Part shown: positions 8,205-18,300 of the stretch, in pieces | How the letters are laid out: every line of letters starts with the position of its first letter | Position numbering within the stretch: the first letter of the stretch is position 1 | Assembly (NCBI GenBank): GCA_021272165.1 | Contig: JAJSLK010000084.1 | Span: 1 to 35,141, forward strand | Source of the DNA: Methylacidiphilales bacterium | Lineage (GTDB): Bacteria > Verrucomicrobiota > Verrucomicrobiia > Methylacidiphilales > UBA1321 | Direction: 5' to 3' | Length of the DNA: 35,141 bases | Translations under genes and position numbers: made by a program | Notes under the pieces: model-generated | Database searches by the model: none | Seen by the model: only the letters and a program-made list of their open reading frames with translations | Told to the model about the DNA's origin: nothing

Positions 8205-9044
8205 CTAAAAAAGCAAATCGCGCAGGACCTGCGTGGCGACATAAAGCGTGCCGCGCCACGAATAGCAGAAATTCTCCGAATCGTTTCTCGACGCCGGAGC
8301 CAGGTAGCCGCGCGAAATGTTGTATTCGATCTGCTGATTAAGCGTCTCTTCCAGCCGGGCCCGGACCGCCTCGCGGGTCCGTTCGCTCACCGCGAGGGCC
8401 TCCGGCTTGATTTCGTTGATTTCCAGGAAGTCGAGATGGGCTTGATAAAGCTCGGGCACATCCTGGCAATGAAGCGCCCGGTAAACCGCGATGTTGGGCG
8501 GCATGACGAGGCCATAGGTGAGCGGATAATCCCAGGTCACCCAGCGGCGGCCGTCCTTCCCGAAGGAGGTGAACGCGATGAAGTGGAAGCCGATGTTCCC
8601 CTGCGCAATGTAGCCGATGGTGGCCTGGACGAGGCCGTCCTGACGCATGAAGATGCGGTAATATTGCTCGTGCTCGACCGGCTTGAGGTGGCATTCGTCC
8701 AGGTTTTCGAAACCAGCATCGACCAAGGCCTGGGTGAAGTCGGCCAGTTCCTCGAATTCATCACGGGGTGGGCGGGCATCGGCCAGCTCGCGGTGGCGCG
8801 GCACGCGCAACTGGCGCAGGATGAAGACCATTTCCCAGACGGGGAAAAAGATCCAGGCCAGGAGCATGGCGCAGGCGAGCAGGACCGAGTTGAAAAGGAA
8901 ATAGACCGCCAGACCGGTGGAGAGCCAGATCATGGCCACGCCGATCTTGCGGAAGGTGATGCCGTTCAACTGCAGTAGGCCGAGACCGGCCAGCAGAAGA
9001 ATGCAGCAACCCAGAAGCCTGGGCAGATCAACGGACGAGGTCAT
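8205..9044 (-). CDS. Membrane protein of unknown function, two N-terminal helices
   Basis: 279 aa from the ATG at 9044. The frame is open much further upstream, to 9839, but that part runs antisense through exbB and is a shadow. Two hydrophobic helices lie at about residues 8-27 and 30-65 (ending in a long VYFLFNSVLLACAMLLAWIF stretch). A soluble domain of about 200 residues follows, with an EFEELADFTQALVDAGF start, a beta-rich middle and a helical end. I recognise no named family. It is divergent from exbB with 75 bp between starts. Confidence 0.7.
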   Translation of the reverse strand: MTSSVDLPRLLGCCILLLAGLGLLQLNGITFRKIGVAMIWLSTGLAVYFLFNSVLLACAMLLAWIFFPVWEMVFILRQLRVPRHRELADARPPRDEFEELADFTQALVDAGFENLDECHLKPVEHEQYYRIFMRQDGLVQATIGYIAQGNIGFHFIAFTSFGKDGRRWVTWDYPLTYGLVMPPNIAVYRALHCQDVPELYQAHLDFLEINEIKPEALAVSERTREAVRARLEETLNQQIEYNISRGYLAPASRNDSENFCYSWRGTLYVATQVLRDLLF

Positions 9045-9080
9045 TGAAGAGCGAAAGAGACGAGGAGACGCACGCGGCGT

Positions 9081-9109
9081 TTGACGGTTGGCCCTTCCGT
9101 CTCCATACT
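9081..9109 (+). promoter_or_regulatory. Putative promoter of exbB-exbD
   Basis: TTGACG (9081-9086, five of six matches to the -35 consensus) and CATACT (9104-9109, four of six to the -10) are separated by 17 bp. The expected transcription start, about 7 nt after the -10, falls at 9116-9117, only 3-4 nt before the ATG at 9120. The mRNA would be nearly leaderless, which fits the lack of a ribosome binding site. Confidence 0.4.
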
Positions 9110-9119
9110 CTGTAAATCT

Positions 9120-9881
9120 ATGCTGATGACTGGCGGGGTCAACTTCTTTGCCGATGTGGGAATTGTCTACGCTTTCGAACACTCGAACATCGCCGGCAAG
9201 TTCGTCATCGTCTTTCTTCTCATGGGCTCGATCTTCAGTTGGTCGGTCATGTTCACGAAGGTCTTCATGATCCGCAAGGCCCGCAGCGAGACGCTCCGCT
9301 TCCTGCGACGCTTCCGCACTGCCCGCAAGCCGCTGGCCATTTACCAGAATCGCGAGGCCTATCCCGGCTCGCCCGCCTACGCCGTCTACCTGGCCGGCTG
9401 CCGCGAGCTGACCTTTCACCTCCTCGGCACAACTGAAATCGACGACACCTTTTCCTCCCGTCTGGCCGAGGCTGAGCGGATCACCCCCGTGGCGATGAAC
9501 GCCGTCCGCTCCGCGCTGGAACGTGAAGTGGGCGAGCAGGCGCTCAAGATGGAGGACCGCATGACCGTGCTGGCCACGGCGGTCAGCGGCGCGCCGTTTC
9601 TCGGCCTGCTCGGCACGGTCTGGGGCGTGATGGACACCTTCAGCGCCATCGCCGCCGAGCATTCGGCCAGCCTCACCACCATGGCGCCGGGCGTCTCGGG
9701 CGCATTGATTACGACCGTGACCGGCCTGCTCGTCGCGATCCCGGCCATGTTCGGCTACAACTTTCTCGTCGTCACCATCCGCGCGCTGGTCGTGGAACTC
9801 GACAACTTTGCCGGAGAGCTCGCCGCCGCCTTCGACCATCGCTATCTCGACACCGGCAAACCGCGCGCCGAGGTGGGATGA
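9120..9881 (+). CDS. exbB: MotA/TolQ/ExbB proton channel family protein
   Basis: 253 aa from the ATG at 9120; a TTG start at 9081 would add 13 residues but overlaps the likely promoter. Three membrane helices are visible: about 12-36 (IAGKFVIVFLLMGSIFSW), a middle one in the GAPFLGLLGTVWGVMDTF block, and a third in GVSGALITTVTGLLVAIPAMFGYNF. These are ExbB/TolQ signatures. With ExbD it forms an inner-membrane motor that uses the proton gradient to energise outer-membrane processes. The stop overlaps the exbD start (ATGA), indicating translational coupling. No TonB or TolA gene follows, so the partner could be encoded elsewhere. Whether it is ExbB or TolQ cannot be settled by context. Confidence 0.88.
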   Translation: MLMTGGVNFFADVGIVYAFEHSNIAGKFVIVFLLMGSIFSWSVMFTKVFMIRKARSETLRFLRRFRTARKPLAIYQNREAYPGSPAYAVYLAGCRELTFHLLGTTEIDDTFSSRLAEAERITPVAMNAVRSALEREVGEQALKMEDRMTVLATAVSGAPFLGLLGTVWGVMDTFSAIAAEHSASLTTMAPGVSGALITTVTGLLVAIPAMFGYNFLVVTIRALVVELDNFAGELAAAFDHRYLDTGKPRAEVG

Positions 9882-10294
9882 AACGCTACTCGCAACGCTC
9901 CGGCCACACCGCGATGGCGGAGCTTAACGTCACGCCGCTGCTCGACCTCGCGTTCGTCCTGCTCATCATCTTCATCATCACCACGCCGCTGCTGGAGAGC
10001 AACATTCCGCTCGAGCTGCCGAACGGCTCGCCCAATAACAGCCAGGCCCCCGACCCGAAATCGATCCGCACCGTCAGCATCGACCGCAACGGCCAGGTTT
10101 ACTTCGAATCGCGGCCGATCGAGCTTCCCGTCCTCGAACAGGAGCTGGCTGTCTTTCGCCGCGACACTCCCGACGCTGCGGTCGTCGTCCGTGCCGACAA
10201 ATCGCTCCGTTATCAGCAAGTCGTCGATGTCATGGACATCCTCCAGCGCGTTCAGATCAGCCGCATGCGGCTGGAAAATGTGACGCAGCAATAA
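9878..10294 (+). CDS. exbD: ExbD/TolR family biopolymer transport protein
   Basis: 138 aa, usual length for the family. A short cytoplasmic N-terminus with AELNVTPLLDLAFVLLIIF holds the conserved membrane Asp (residue about 25) that carries protons. The helix continues to about residue 40, followed by a periplasmic domain with the family's SIDRNGQVYF and VVVRADKSLRYQQVVDVMD blocks. The start overlaps the exbB stop by 4 bp. Together they form the stator of a TonB- or Tol-like system. Confidence 0.9.
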   Translation: MKRYSQRSGHTAMAELNVTPLLDLAFVLLIIFIITTPLLESNIPLELPNGSPNNSQAPDPKSIRTVSIDRNGQVYFESRPIELPVLEQELAVFRRDTPDAAVVVRADKSLRYQQVVDVMDILQRVQISRMRLENVTQQ

Positions 10295-10373
10295 GGCGGA
10301 ATGGCCTGCCGATCTGCTTGCCCGCGAGGGCAAAGCATCGTAGGATTGCCGTTCGCCGCAAGGCTGGCGTAGA

Positions 10374-10446
10374 GGGGGATTAGCTCAGTTGGTAGAGCGT
10401 CTCGTTCGCAATGAGAAGGTCAGGGGTTCGAATCCCCTATCCTCCA
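10374..10446 (+). tRNA. tRNA-Ala (anticodon CGC)
   Basis: A 73-nt cloverleaf with all arms: acceptor GGGGGAT/ATCCTCC, D-arm GCTC/GAGC, anticodon stem TCTCG/TGAGA with loop TTCGCAA (anticodon CGC, 10407-10409), and T-arm AGGGG/CCCCT around TTCGAAT. The acceptor has the G3:U70 wobble pair, the main alanine identity element. The discriminator base is A, and CCA is not encoded (CGCC follows). It reads GCG codons, common in this GC-rich sequence. Confidence 0.95.
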
Positions 10447-10453
10447 CGCCTTT

Positions 10454-10485
10454 GTCATCCCGAGCCTGTCAAGGGATCAGTTCCG
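10454..10485. repeat. Half-copy of the dispersed palindrome (repeat D)
   Basis: gtcatcccgagcctgtcaag followed by ggatcagttccg matches the left arm of repeat C, including the atcagttccgt inner part, but no complementary right arm follows. It sits between tRNA-Ala and the fumC stop codon at 10495. Confidence 0.6.
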
Positions 10486-10494
10486 TCGCTACTT

Positions 10495-11913
10495 CTACGG
10501 ATGCGTCATCTCTTCCGGGCGCACCGTGGCGTCGAATTCCTCGCCGGTGAGATAGCCGAGTTTGATGGCCGTGGCGCGCAGTGTGGAGTGCTCCTTGTGC
10601 GCGGTCTTGGCGATCTCGGCGGCCTTGTCGTAGCCGATCTTCTGGTTCAGCGCGGTGACGAGCATGAGCGAATCGTTGAGGAAATGGGCGATCCGTTCCC
10701 GGTTCGGTTCGATGCCGACCACGCAGTGATCGACCATCGAGCGGCAGGCGTCGCTGAGCAGACGGATCGAATGAAGATAGTCGAAAATGATCAGCGGTTT
10801 GAAGACGTTCAGCTCGAAGTTGCCCTGGGAGCCGGCGAAGGCGATGGCCGCGTCGTGGCCCATGACCTGGATGCAGACCATGGTCATCGCCTCGCACTGG
10901 GTCGGGTTGACCTTGCCCGGCATGATTGACGAGCCGGGCTCGTTTTCCGGCAGCGAGAGTTCGCCCAGGCCGCAGCGGGGGCCGCTCCCGAGCCAGCGCA
11001 GGTCGTTGGCGATTTTCATCAGCGAGACGGCGAGTGTCCGGACCGCGCCGCTGGCCATGACGAGGGCGTCGTGGGCGGAGAGCGCGGCGAACTTGTTCGG
11101 CGCCGAGACGAAGGGATGGCCGGTCAGCTCGGAGATTTTTTTGGCCACGCGTTCGGCGAACTCGGGATGGGTGTTGAGCCCGGTTCCCACGGCGCTGCCG
11201 CCGAGGGCCAGTTCAGCCAGGTCGGGCAGCACGCCGGTGAGGCGCTTCAGGTCGGCGTCGAGCAGCGCGACATAGCCCGAAAATTCCTGCCCGAGGGTGA
11301 GGGGCGTGGCGTCCATGAGATGCGTGCGGCCGATCTTCACGATGCCGGCAAATTCCTTTGCTTTCGCGTCGAGCGCGTCGCGCAGCCGTTTCACCGCGGG
11401 AATCAGCGTCTGCTCCGTCTCGAGCGTCGCGGCGATCGACATGGCGCCCGGGAACGTATCGTTTGACGACTGTGACATGTTCACGTGGTCGTTCGGATGG
11501 ACCGGCTTCTTCGAGCCGAGAACGCCCCCGGCCATTTCGATGGCGCGATTGGAGATCACCTCGTTGACATTCATGTTGCTCTGCGTGCCGCTGCCGGTCT
11601 GCCAGACGCGAAGCGGGAAATGGTCATCAAGTTTGCCGGCCGTGACCTCGTCGGCGACGCGGACGATCAGGTTCGCCAACTCCGGCTTGAGCTTGCCCAG
11701 GTCCTGGTTTACCAGTGCACACGCTTTTTTGAGCGTGCCGAAGGCATGGACCACTTCGAGCGGCATCCGGTCGTGGCCGATGTCGAAATGGATCAGCGAC
11801 CGGGCAGTCTGCGCGCCGTAATAGCGGTCGTTCGGCACGGGAATTTTTCCCATGCTGTCGGATTCAAGGCGGTGGTTCGCGGGAGCTTCCTTGGGTTCAG
11901 GGGCGTGAGACAT
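10495..11913 (-). CDS. fumC: Fumarate hydratase class II
   Basis: 472 aa, matching the usual approximately 465 aa. The fumarase/aspartase superfamily signature [11 protein letters not shown] is at 327-337. Other conserved blocks are [14 protein letters not shown] (107-120), [10 protein letters not shown] (149-158) and [17 protein letters not shown] (195-211, with His198). It hydrates fumarate to L-malate in the TCA cycle and is the oxygen-stable, iron-free type. The N-terminus is about 15 residues longer than in the E. coli enzyme; [16 protein letters not shown] from residue 21 is the conserved start region, so a shorter start is possible. On the minus strand, TAATAT at 11927-11922 ends 8 nt before the ATG and may be a -10 box. 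Confidence 0.95.
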   Translation of the reverse strand: MSHAPEPKEAPANHRLESDSMGKIPVPNDRYYGAQTARSLIHFDIGHDRMPLEVVHAFGTLKKACALVNQDLGKLKPELANLIVRVADEVTAGKLDDHFPLRVWQTGSGTQSNMNVNEVISNRAIEMAGGVLGSKKPVHPNDHVNMSQSSNDTFPGAMSIAATLETEQTLIPAVKRLRDALDAKAKEFAGIVKIGRTHLMDATPLTLGQEFSGYVALLDADLKRLTGVLPDLAELALGGSAVGTGLNTHPEFAERVAKKISELTGHPFVSAPNKFAALSAHDALVMASGAVRTLAVSLMKIANDLRWLGSGPRCGLGELSLPENEPGSSIMPGKVNPTQCEAMTMVCIQVMGHDAAIAFAGSQGNFELNVFKPLIIFDYLHSIRLLSDACRSMVDHCVVGIEPNRERIAHFLNDSLMLVTALNQKIGYDKAAEIAKTAHKEHSTLRATAIKLGYLTGEEFDATVRPEEMTHP

Positions 11914-12055
11914 AGAAAGGAATATTAGAATCCCTTAGTCTAAGGTTGTCGAGGCGGTATCGGAGACCTTGAATACGGGCTGTCTATTGTGATTCCGTAC
12001 GCAATGCCCAATTCGGTACGATCAGAGGAAATGTAAACAAAAGGTTTGCCTAGAG

Positions 12056-12322
12056 GCTATCCGAAAAGTAGGCGCGGGCCACGCCGAGAGGAGTTTTGTC
12101 TTCTGGCCAGGAGCCGAGTAAGGAGCCTAGCTGTTGCTACGTGACGAACGAGCGACACCGCCAGAAGGCAAAAGAACTTCGGCCCCGCAGGGGTGACGCC
12201 GAATGGGGCCCGAGCTCTTCGTTGCTCACCCCTCACGTAGCTGGGGCCAGGCTCGTCGTTCGCGCCTCAATTCGAGCCCCATTCGACTCGTCACGTGACC
12301 CACGCCTACTTTTCGGCTTAGC
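12056..12322. repeat. 267-bp palindromic element with terminal inverted repeats
   Basis: The ends are gctatccgaaaagtaggcg (12056-12074) and its near complement, cgcctacttttcggcttagc (12303-12322). Inside are further complementary segments: gttttgtcttctggc near 12093 with gccagaaggcaaaagaac near 12160; gacgaacgagc near 12142 with gctcgtcgttc near 12251; and gccgaatggggc near 12200 with gccccattcga near 12277. The whole unit could fold into a branched structure. No transposase is encoded. A 78-codon open frame on the plus strand (12096-12332) is Arg/Ser/Pro-rich and is probably not a gene. The element is either a MITE-like repeat or a structured RNA gene. Its right end lies inside the coding frame of a small membrane protein. 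Confidence 0.65.
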
Positions 12323-12556
12323 ATTAAAGTAAATGGTATACGTATCATGAAACATGCCTGTGTGATGGGTCACCTTTTGATTCGACCTTGGCCAGGGAAA
12401 AGGAGCCAATTGTCCTTCTTGCTGAATAGACGCCATTCTTTCGCTCGTAAGTCCGAGGCTTTCCACCGCCTCGTCAATAAAGCCAAAGAACCAAAGAATG
12501 AAAAGTATCAGTAAAAGTTTGCCCCAGTGTCTTCGAAGAAATTTCAAGACGCTCAT
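12233..12556 (-). CDS. Small single-helix membrane protein whose C-terminus is encoded by the palindromic element
   Basis: 107 aa. Residues about 10-28 (WGKLLLILFILWFFGFI) form a membrane helix preceded by basic residues (LKFLRRHW). Residues up to about 77 (HDTYTIYF) have normal composition. From residue 78 the frame enters the palindromic element (12322 leftwards) and becomes Arg/Ser-rich, so the original C-terminus was probably lost or replaced by the element. No family recognised. The surrounding DNA (12323-12690) is clearly lower in GC than the neighbours. The gene may be a decaying remnant. Confidence 0.5.
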   Translation of the reverse strand: MSVLKFLRRHWGKLLLILFILWFFGFIDEAVESLGLTSERMASIQQEGQLAPFPWPRSNQKVTHHTGMFHDTYTIYFNAKPKSRRGSRDESNGARIEARTTSLAPAT

Positions 12557-12576
12557 TTTAGAGGCGAATAATTAGA

Positions 12577-12601
12577 GATCCTTCGACAAGCTCAGGATGA
12601 C
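12577..12601. repeat. Half-copy of the dispersed palindrome (repeat E)
   Basis: gatccttcgacaagctcagg then atgac matches the right inner arm of element B (22019-22043), including the preceding ttagaga. No left arm is present. It lies upstream of the small membrane protein gene (start 12556), before the CAP-domain gene. The rest of 12557-12693 shows no gene. Confidence 0.6.
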
Positions 12602-12693
12602 CAGAAAGTTGACTGCTCGCCAAATAATTTGACCGCTCGCATGACCAGTGAATTGCTTTTGACCTGCCGCTACGCTTCAATTGAGCCACCTTG

Positions 12694-13284
12694 ATGAGAC
12701 ATTTTTACATCAACTTTTTATTGATCTCGGGCTTCCTCGTAGCGGCAGGTTTCATTTCGGTCCCAGCCCAGACGTCGTCGTCGATTTCGGAAGTGGCTTA
12801 CCGGCTGAACCTGGAACAGGAGACGTTTACCCTGATCAATGACTATCGGAAAGTGCACCGGCTGCCGCTGCTGCATTGGGATGGGACAATTGCCGAAGTG
12901 GCGCGGGGACATAGTCGCGAAATGGCGACGGGCGATGTCGATTTCGGTCATGACGGTTTCAGCGATCGCGTGGCGCAGTTGAGGACGACGATGATCGATT
13001 TGCGCGGCGCGGGCGAGAATGTGCTGAAGACGGACGACCCAAACCAGATCGCGTGTCATGCGGTGGAGGTATGGCTGCACAGTCCGCACCACCTGGAGAA
13101 TATCCGCGGCGATTTCAATTACTCAGGAATGGGGGTCTGGGCGGACGAACAGGGGATGATCTATTTCACGCAGATTTTTGTGAAGACGGCGCCGCGGGCC
13201 ATCACCGCGCAGGCGGAAACCGCTCCGCAGGTGAGCACGCCGTTCGGAATGCTGACGGAGCCGAAAACGGGAACGCAGCCTTAA
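12694..13284 (+). CDS. Secreted CAP-domain (SCP/PR1-like) protein
   Basis: 196 aa from the ATG at 12694 (a TTG lies directly before it). The signal peptide is residues about 1-26 (FYINFLLISGFLVAAGFIS, with an Ala-Gln site). The mature part is a CAP domain: LINDYRKVHRLPLLHWD, the HSREMA helix, FGHDGFSDRV, GENV, and WLHSPHHLENIRG with YSGMGVW. These carry the CAP cavity His and Glu residues. Bacterial CAP proteins (YkwD type) are exported; their function is mostly unknown. It converges on the siroheme reductase gene with 18 bp between stops. Confidence 0.88.
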   Translation: MRHFYINFLLISGFLVAAGFISVPAQTSSSISEVAYRLNLEQETFTLINDYRKVHRLPLLHWDGTIAEVARGHSREMATGDVDFGHDGFSDRVAQLRTTMIDLRGAGENVLKTDDPNQIACHAVEVWLHSPHHLENIRGDFNYSGMGVWADEQGMIYFTQIFVKTAPRAITAQAETAPQVSTPFGMLTEPKTGTQP

Positions 13285-13302
13285 GCCGATCTGCGGAGAC
13301 GG

Positions 13303-14931
13303 TCAGTTTTCCAGCGCGGCCTTGATCTGTTCCTTGGGCGTGCGGGCGGCGAAGGCGTGGAACGGTTCGCCGGACTGGCGGTTGGCGGTATAATAGCTGA
13401 GGAGCTTGCCCACGGTGCGATGAATGTCCGAGGCGAGGACCTTGCTTTTCACTAGCTCATTGAAGCGGGCGCCGGCGCCGAGTTTGCCGCCGATGAACAT
13501 GTCGAAGCATTCGGTGGGCACGCCATTGACGCGGGTGCTGCCGCCGCGGAAGCCGATGTCGGCGATCTGGTGCTGGCCGCAGGAGCTGGGGCAGCCGCTG
13601 AAGTGGATGCGGATTTTGTCCTGGTAGAAGGCGCATTCCTTTTCGAGCTGTTCGACCAGTAGCACCATGCGGTTCTTGGTCTCGGCAATGGCGAGATTGC
13701 AGAATTCGATGCCGGTGCAGGAGACGCAGCCCTTGCGGAAATTGGAAGGGCGCCAGGAAAGGTTGGCGGCGTCGAGCTCGGCCTGGAGCGCGGCGAGGTT
13801 TTTCTCCGGGATGTTGAGGAGGAGCAGGTTTTGCTTGTTGGTGGTGGTAATCCGATCGAGGCCGGGCGCGGCATATTTTTTGGAAAGCTCGGCGACCTTG
13901 GCGAGCTGCTCGCCGCGGGTGCGGCCGCCGGCGAAGCTGATGCCGACGTACCAGAGGCCGGGTTGCTTCTGCTCGTTGACGCCGAGGTGGTCGGTTTCGG
14001 GATCCTCGGGGAAGACGAATTCAGTGTGGCGCTGGAAGGTGCGGCCGGAGAGTTCCTCGACCTTGGTGAGGACTTTCTCCGCGCCCCAGTCGGCGACGAG
14101 GAACTTGAAGCGGGCGCGGTTCCGCTTTTCGCGGTAGCCATGGTCGCGGAAAATAACGGAGACGTAATGGACCATCGGCTGGACGTCCTCCGGCGTCAGG
14201 AAGACGGGAAGGGTTTGGGCGAGGTGCGGAGCGCTGGAGAGGCCGCCGCCGACCTTGATGCCGAACCCAGCCTCGGTTTTGCCGTTGCGGGTGCGTTCCA
14301 GGCCGAAGACGCCGACGCAGTTGATGTCGGGCTGGGCGCAGTGGATGCGGCAGCCGCAGAGGGAGATTTTGTACTTGCGGGGCAGGTTGGAAAATTCGCG
14401 GTTGTCGGTGAAGTGATGGTTGACGTCGCGGAGCTGCGCGGTGCCGTCGATGATTTCGTTTTTGTCGATGCCGGCGACCGGGCAGCCGACGACGTTTCGG
14501 GTGTCATCGCCGCAGGCGCCGGAGGTGGTCATGCCGACGCGGCTGAGGCGCTCGAAGACTTCAGGGAAGTCCTCGATGCGGAGCCAATGGAACTGGAAAG
14601 TCTGGCGGGTGGTGATGTCACCGAAGCCATGGCCGAAGTCGTCGGCGAGGCCGGCCATGACCGCAAGTTGGGCCGAGGTGAGCTGGCCGCCGGGGATCTT
14701 GGTGCGGAGCATGAAATAGCCACTGTCCTTGGGGCGCTGACGGTAGACGCCGTACCACTTGAAGCGGTCGAAATCGTCCTCGGGGATCGCTTTAAAGCCG
14801 AGCTTGGCATAGCGGTAGATGTCGTGGATGACGTCGAGACCGTCTTTGGTAACCTTGAGCTGTTCCTGGGGGGTGGAACCGGGGACGAAATTACGGGGGG
14901 TGGAGAGAACCTGCATGATTCGACCAAGCAT
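13303..14931 (-). CDS. Siroheme/[4Fe-4S] nitrite or sulfite reductase (NirA/SirA family)
   Basis: 542 aa. Two ferredoxin-like half domains and two siroheme domains are recognisable. The cluster/siroheme Cys set is complete: C405-x5-C411 in CVSCTGIEFC, and C447-x3-C451 in SGCPSSC. Upstream blocks TTRQTFQFHW and TTSGACGDDTRNVVGCP are typical. It reduces nitrite to ammonia or sulfite to sulfide with six electrons, usually from ferredoxin. The CTGIEFC spelling occurs both in nitrite reductases and in actinobacterial SirA/NirA sulfite reductases, so the substrate is open. No nitrate, sulfate or siroheme genes are adjacent. The start may instead be the ATG at 14916. An imperfect inverted repeat (tgcctat/atagca, 14936-14953) lies just upstream. 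Confidence 0.88.
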   Translation of the reverse strand: MLGRIMQVLSTPRNFVPGSTPQEQLKVTKDGLDVIHDIYRYAKLGFKAIPEDDFDRFKWYGVYRQRPKDSGYFMLRTKIPGGQLTSAQLAVMAGLADDFGHGFGDITTRQTFQFHWLRIEDFPEVFERLSRVGMTTSGACGDDTRNVVGCPVAGIDKNEIIDGTAQLRDVNHHFTDNREFSNLPRKYKISLCGCRIHCAQPDINCVGVFGLERTRNGKTEAGFGIKVGGGLSSAPHLAQTLPVFLTPEDVQPMVHYVSVIFRDHGYREKRNRARFKFLVADWGAEKVLTKVEELSGRTFQRHTEFVFPEDPETDHLGVNEQKQPGLWYVGISFAGGRTRGEQLAKVAELSKKYAAPGLDRITTTNKQNLLLLNIPEKNLAALQAELDAANLSWRPSNFRKGCVSCTGIEFCNLAIAETKNRMVLLVEQLEKECAFYQDKIRIHFSGCPSSCGQHQIADIGFRGGSTRVNGVPTECFDMFIGGKLGAGARFNELVKSKVLASDIHRTVGKLLSYYTANRQSGEPFHAFAARTPKEQIKAALEN

Positions 14932-14973
14932 ACATTGCCTATCGACAATAGCAATGAGGAGATGGCGTTTTTG

Positions 14974-15010
14974 GGTTATACTTCGCCAATTTCCAGATAA
15001 CCTCTAAACT
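14974..15010 (+). promoter_or_regulatory. Inverted repeat and -10-like box upstream of the glucosidase
   Basis: ggttat (14974-14979) and ataacc (14997-15002) are a perfect 6-bp inverted pair 17 bp apart and could be an operator. TAAACT (15005-15010) resembles a -10 box and ends 8 nt before the ATG at 15019. Both are short and could be chance. Confidence 0.25.
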
Positions 15011-15018
15011 TAAAGCAC

Positions 15019-17694
<2,676 letters not shown>

Positions 17695-17979
17695 TTACCT
17701 TCCGCAATTGCCGCGGAGATTTTCGGCATCGCGATCCTGGAGAAAGAGCCAGGCCTTGCGATAACTTTTCTGGTGAAGGTAGTGGCGAAGCTGGGCGGGA
17801 GCTTGAGGGCCGAGTTCGGTTTCGAGGGCGTCGAGCCGGGCAAAGATGGCGAGGAGATCGGGTGCGCCGAGCTCCTTCTGGCGGGGGACGGCAGCGAGAT
17901 ATTCGTCGAGGGTGAGGGCCAGCCGGGCGAGAGTTTCTTCCTGCGAACCGGTTTTCATCGAAGATGTTATTTCGGACAA
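17695..17979 (-). CDS. Small conserved-looking protein of unknown function
   Basis: 94 aa from a TTG at 17979, or 87 aa from the ATG at 17958. Mostly helical, with RLDALETELGPQAPAQLRHYLHQKSYRKAWLFLQ as its most distinctive stretch (about 48-81). The C-terminus is basic and contains a single Cys. No family recognised. The gene is third in a minus-strand run, 3 bp after the coiled-coil gene, which itself overlaps the Rieske gene. Confidence 0.65.
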   Translation of the reverse strand: MSEITSSMKTGSQEETLARLALTLDEYLAAVPRQKELGAPDLLAIFARLDALETELGPQAPAQLRHYLHQKSYRKAWLFLQDRDAENLRGNCGR

Positions 17980-17986
17980 CCTCTAG
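17971..17986. repeat. Short dispersed motif ctagaggytrtccg
   Basis: Read on the minus strand, ctagaggttgtccgaa occurs here at the stop of the coiled-coil gene. Near-identical copies are at 12049-12067 (left end of the 267-bp palindrome), 27509-27524 (between der and the DUF4340 gene) and, weaker, 14996-15006 (upstream of the glucosidase). All lie at gene edges. They may be remnants of ends of the palindromic element. Confidence 0.4.
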
Positions 17987-18300
17987 CTTTTCTCTTCGCT
18001 TTCCTTGACCGATTTCTCATAACCGGTTTCGCCGTGGACGGCGGCCTTCTTTTCCTCCCATTCGGCATGGAGGCGGCGTACTTCACGGGCGAGTTGGTCG
18101 CGAATCTGGCTGACGGCTTCGAGGTCGCCATGGACTTGCGCCTTGGCAATTTCGCCCTGGAGAAAGGTTTCCTTCTCGGCGATTCTTGAACCATAGAGGG
18201 AATTGATTTCGGCGATGCGGGCTTTTTGTTCCTCGGTGAGTTTGATGGTGGGAGCTTTCTTTTCGAGCCGCTCCATGGCGATTTCATAGGCCGATTTCAT
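17983..18300 (-). CDS. Charged helical (coiled-coil) protein of unknown function
   Basis: 105 aa from the ATG at 18300, which overlaps the Rieske TGA stop (ATGA), indicating translational coupling. Nearly all helical and highly charged: KLTEEQKARIAEINSLYGSRIAEK followed by heptad-like QIRDQLAREVRRLHAEWEEKK. No Cys and no membrane segment. The open frame continues upstream inside the Rieske gene but that is a shadow. No family recognised; close linkage suggests a role with the Rieske protein or the 94-aa protein. Confidence 0.7.
   Translation of the reverse strand: MKSAYEIAMERLEKKAPTIKLTEEQKARIAEINSLYGSRIAEKETFLQGEIAKAQVHGDLEAVSQIRDQLAREVRRLHAEWEEKKAAVHGETGYEKSVKESEEKS

Noticed and set aside
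7045-8259. 404-codon minus-strand open frame antisense to the PpiD-like gene
   Set aside because: The plus-strand protein has clear family features; the antisense frame is Arg/Gly/Val/Asp-rich, as expected for a shadow in GC-rich DNA.
9045-9839. Upstream extension of the 8205 minus-strand frame
   Set aside because: It runs antisense through exbB, is full of His/Arg/Gly/Glu low-complexity sequence, and the ATG at 9044 opens a normal membrane helix.
12096-12332. 78-codon open frame inside the 267-bp palindrome
   Set aside because: Arg/Ser/Pro-rich, no start signal, and explained by the palindromic repeat itself.
13831-15000. 389-codon plus-strand open frame antisense to the siroheme reductase
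   Set aside because: Ala/Gly/Val/Glu-rich shadow; the reductase on the minus strand has complete Cys motifs.
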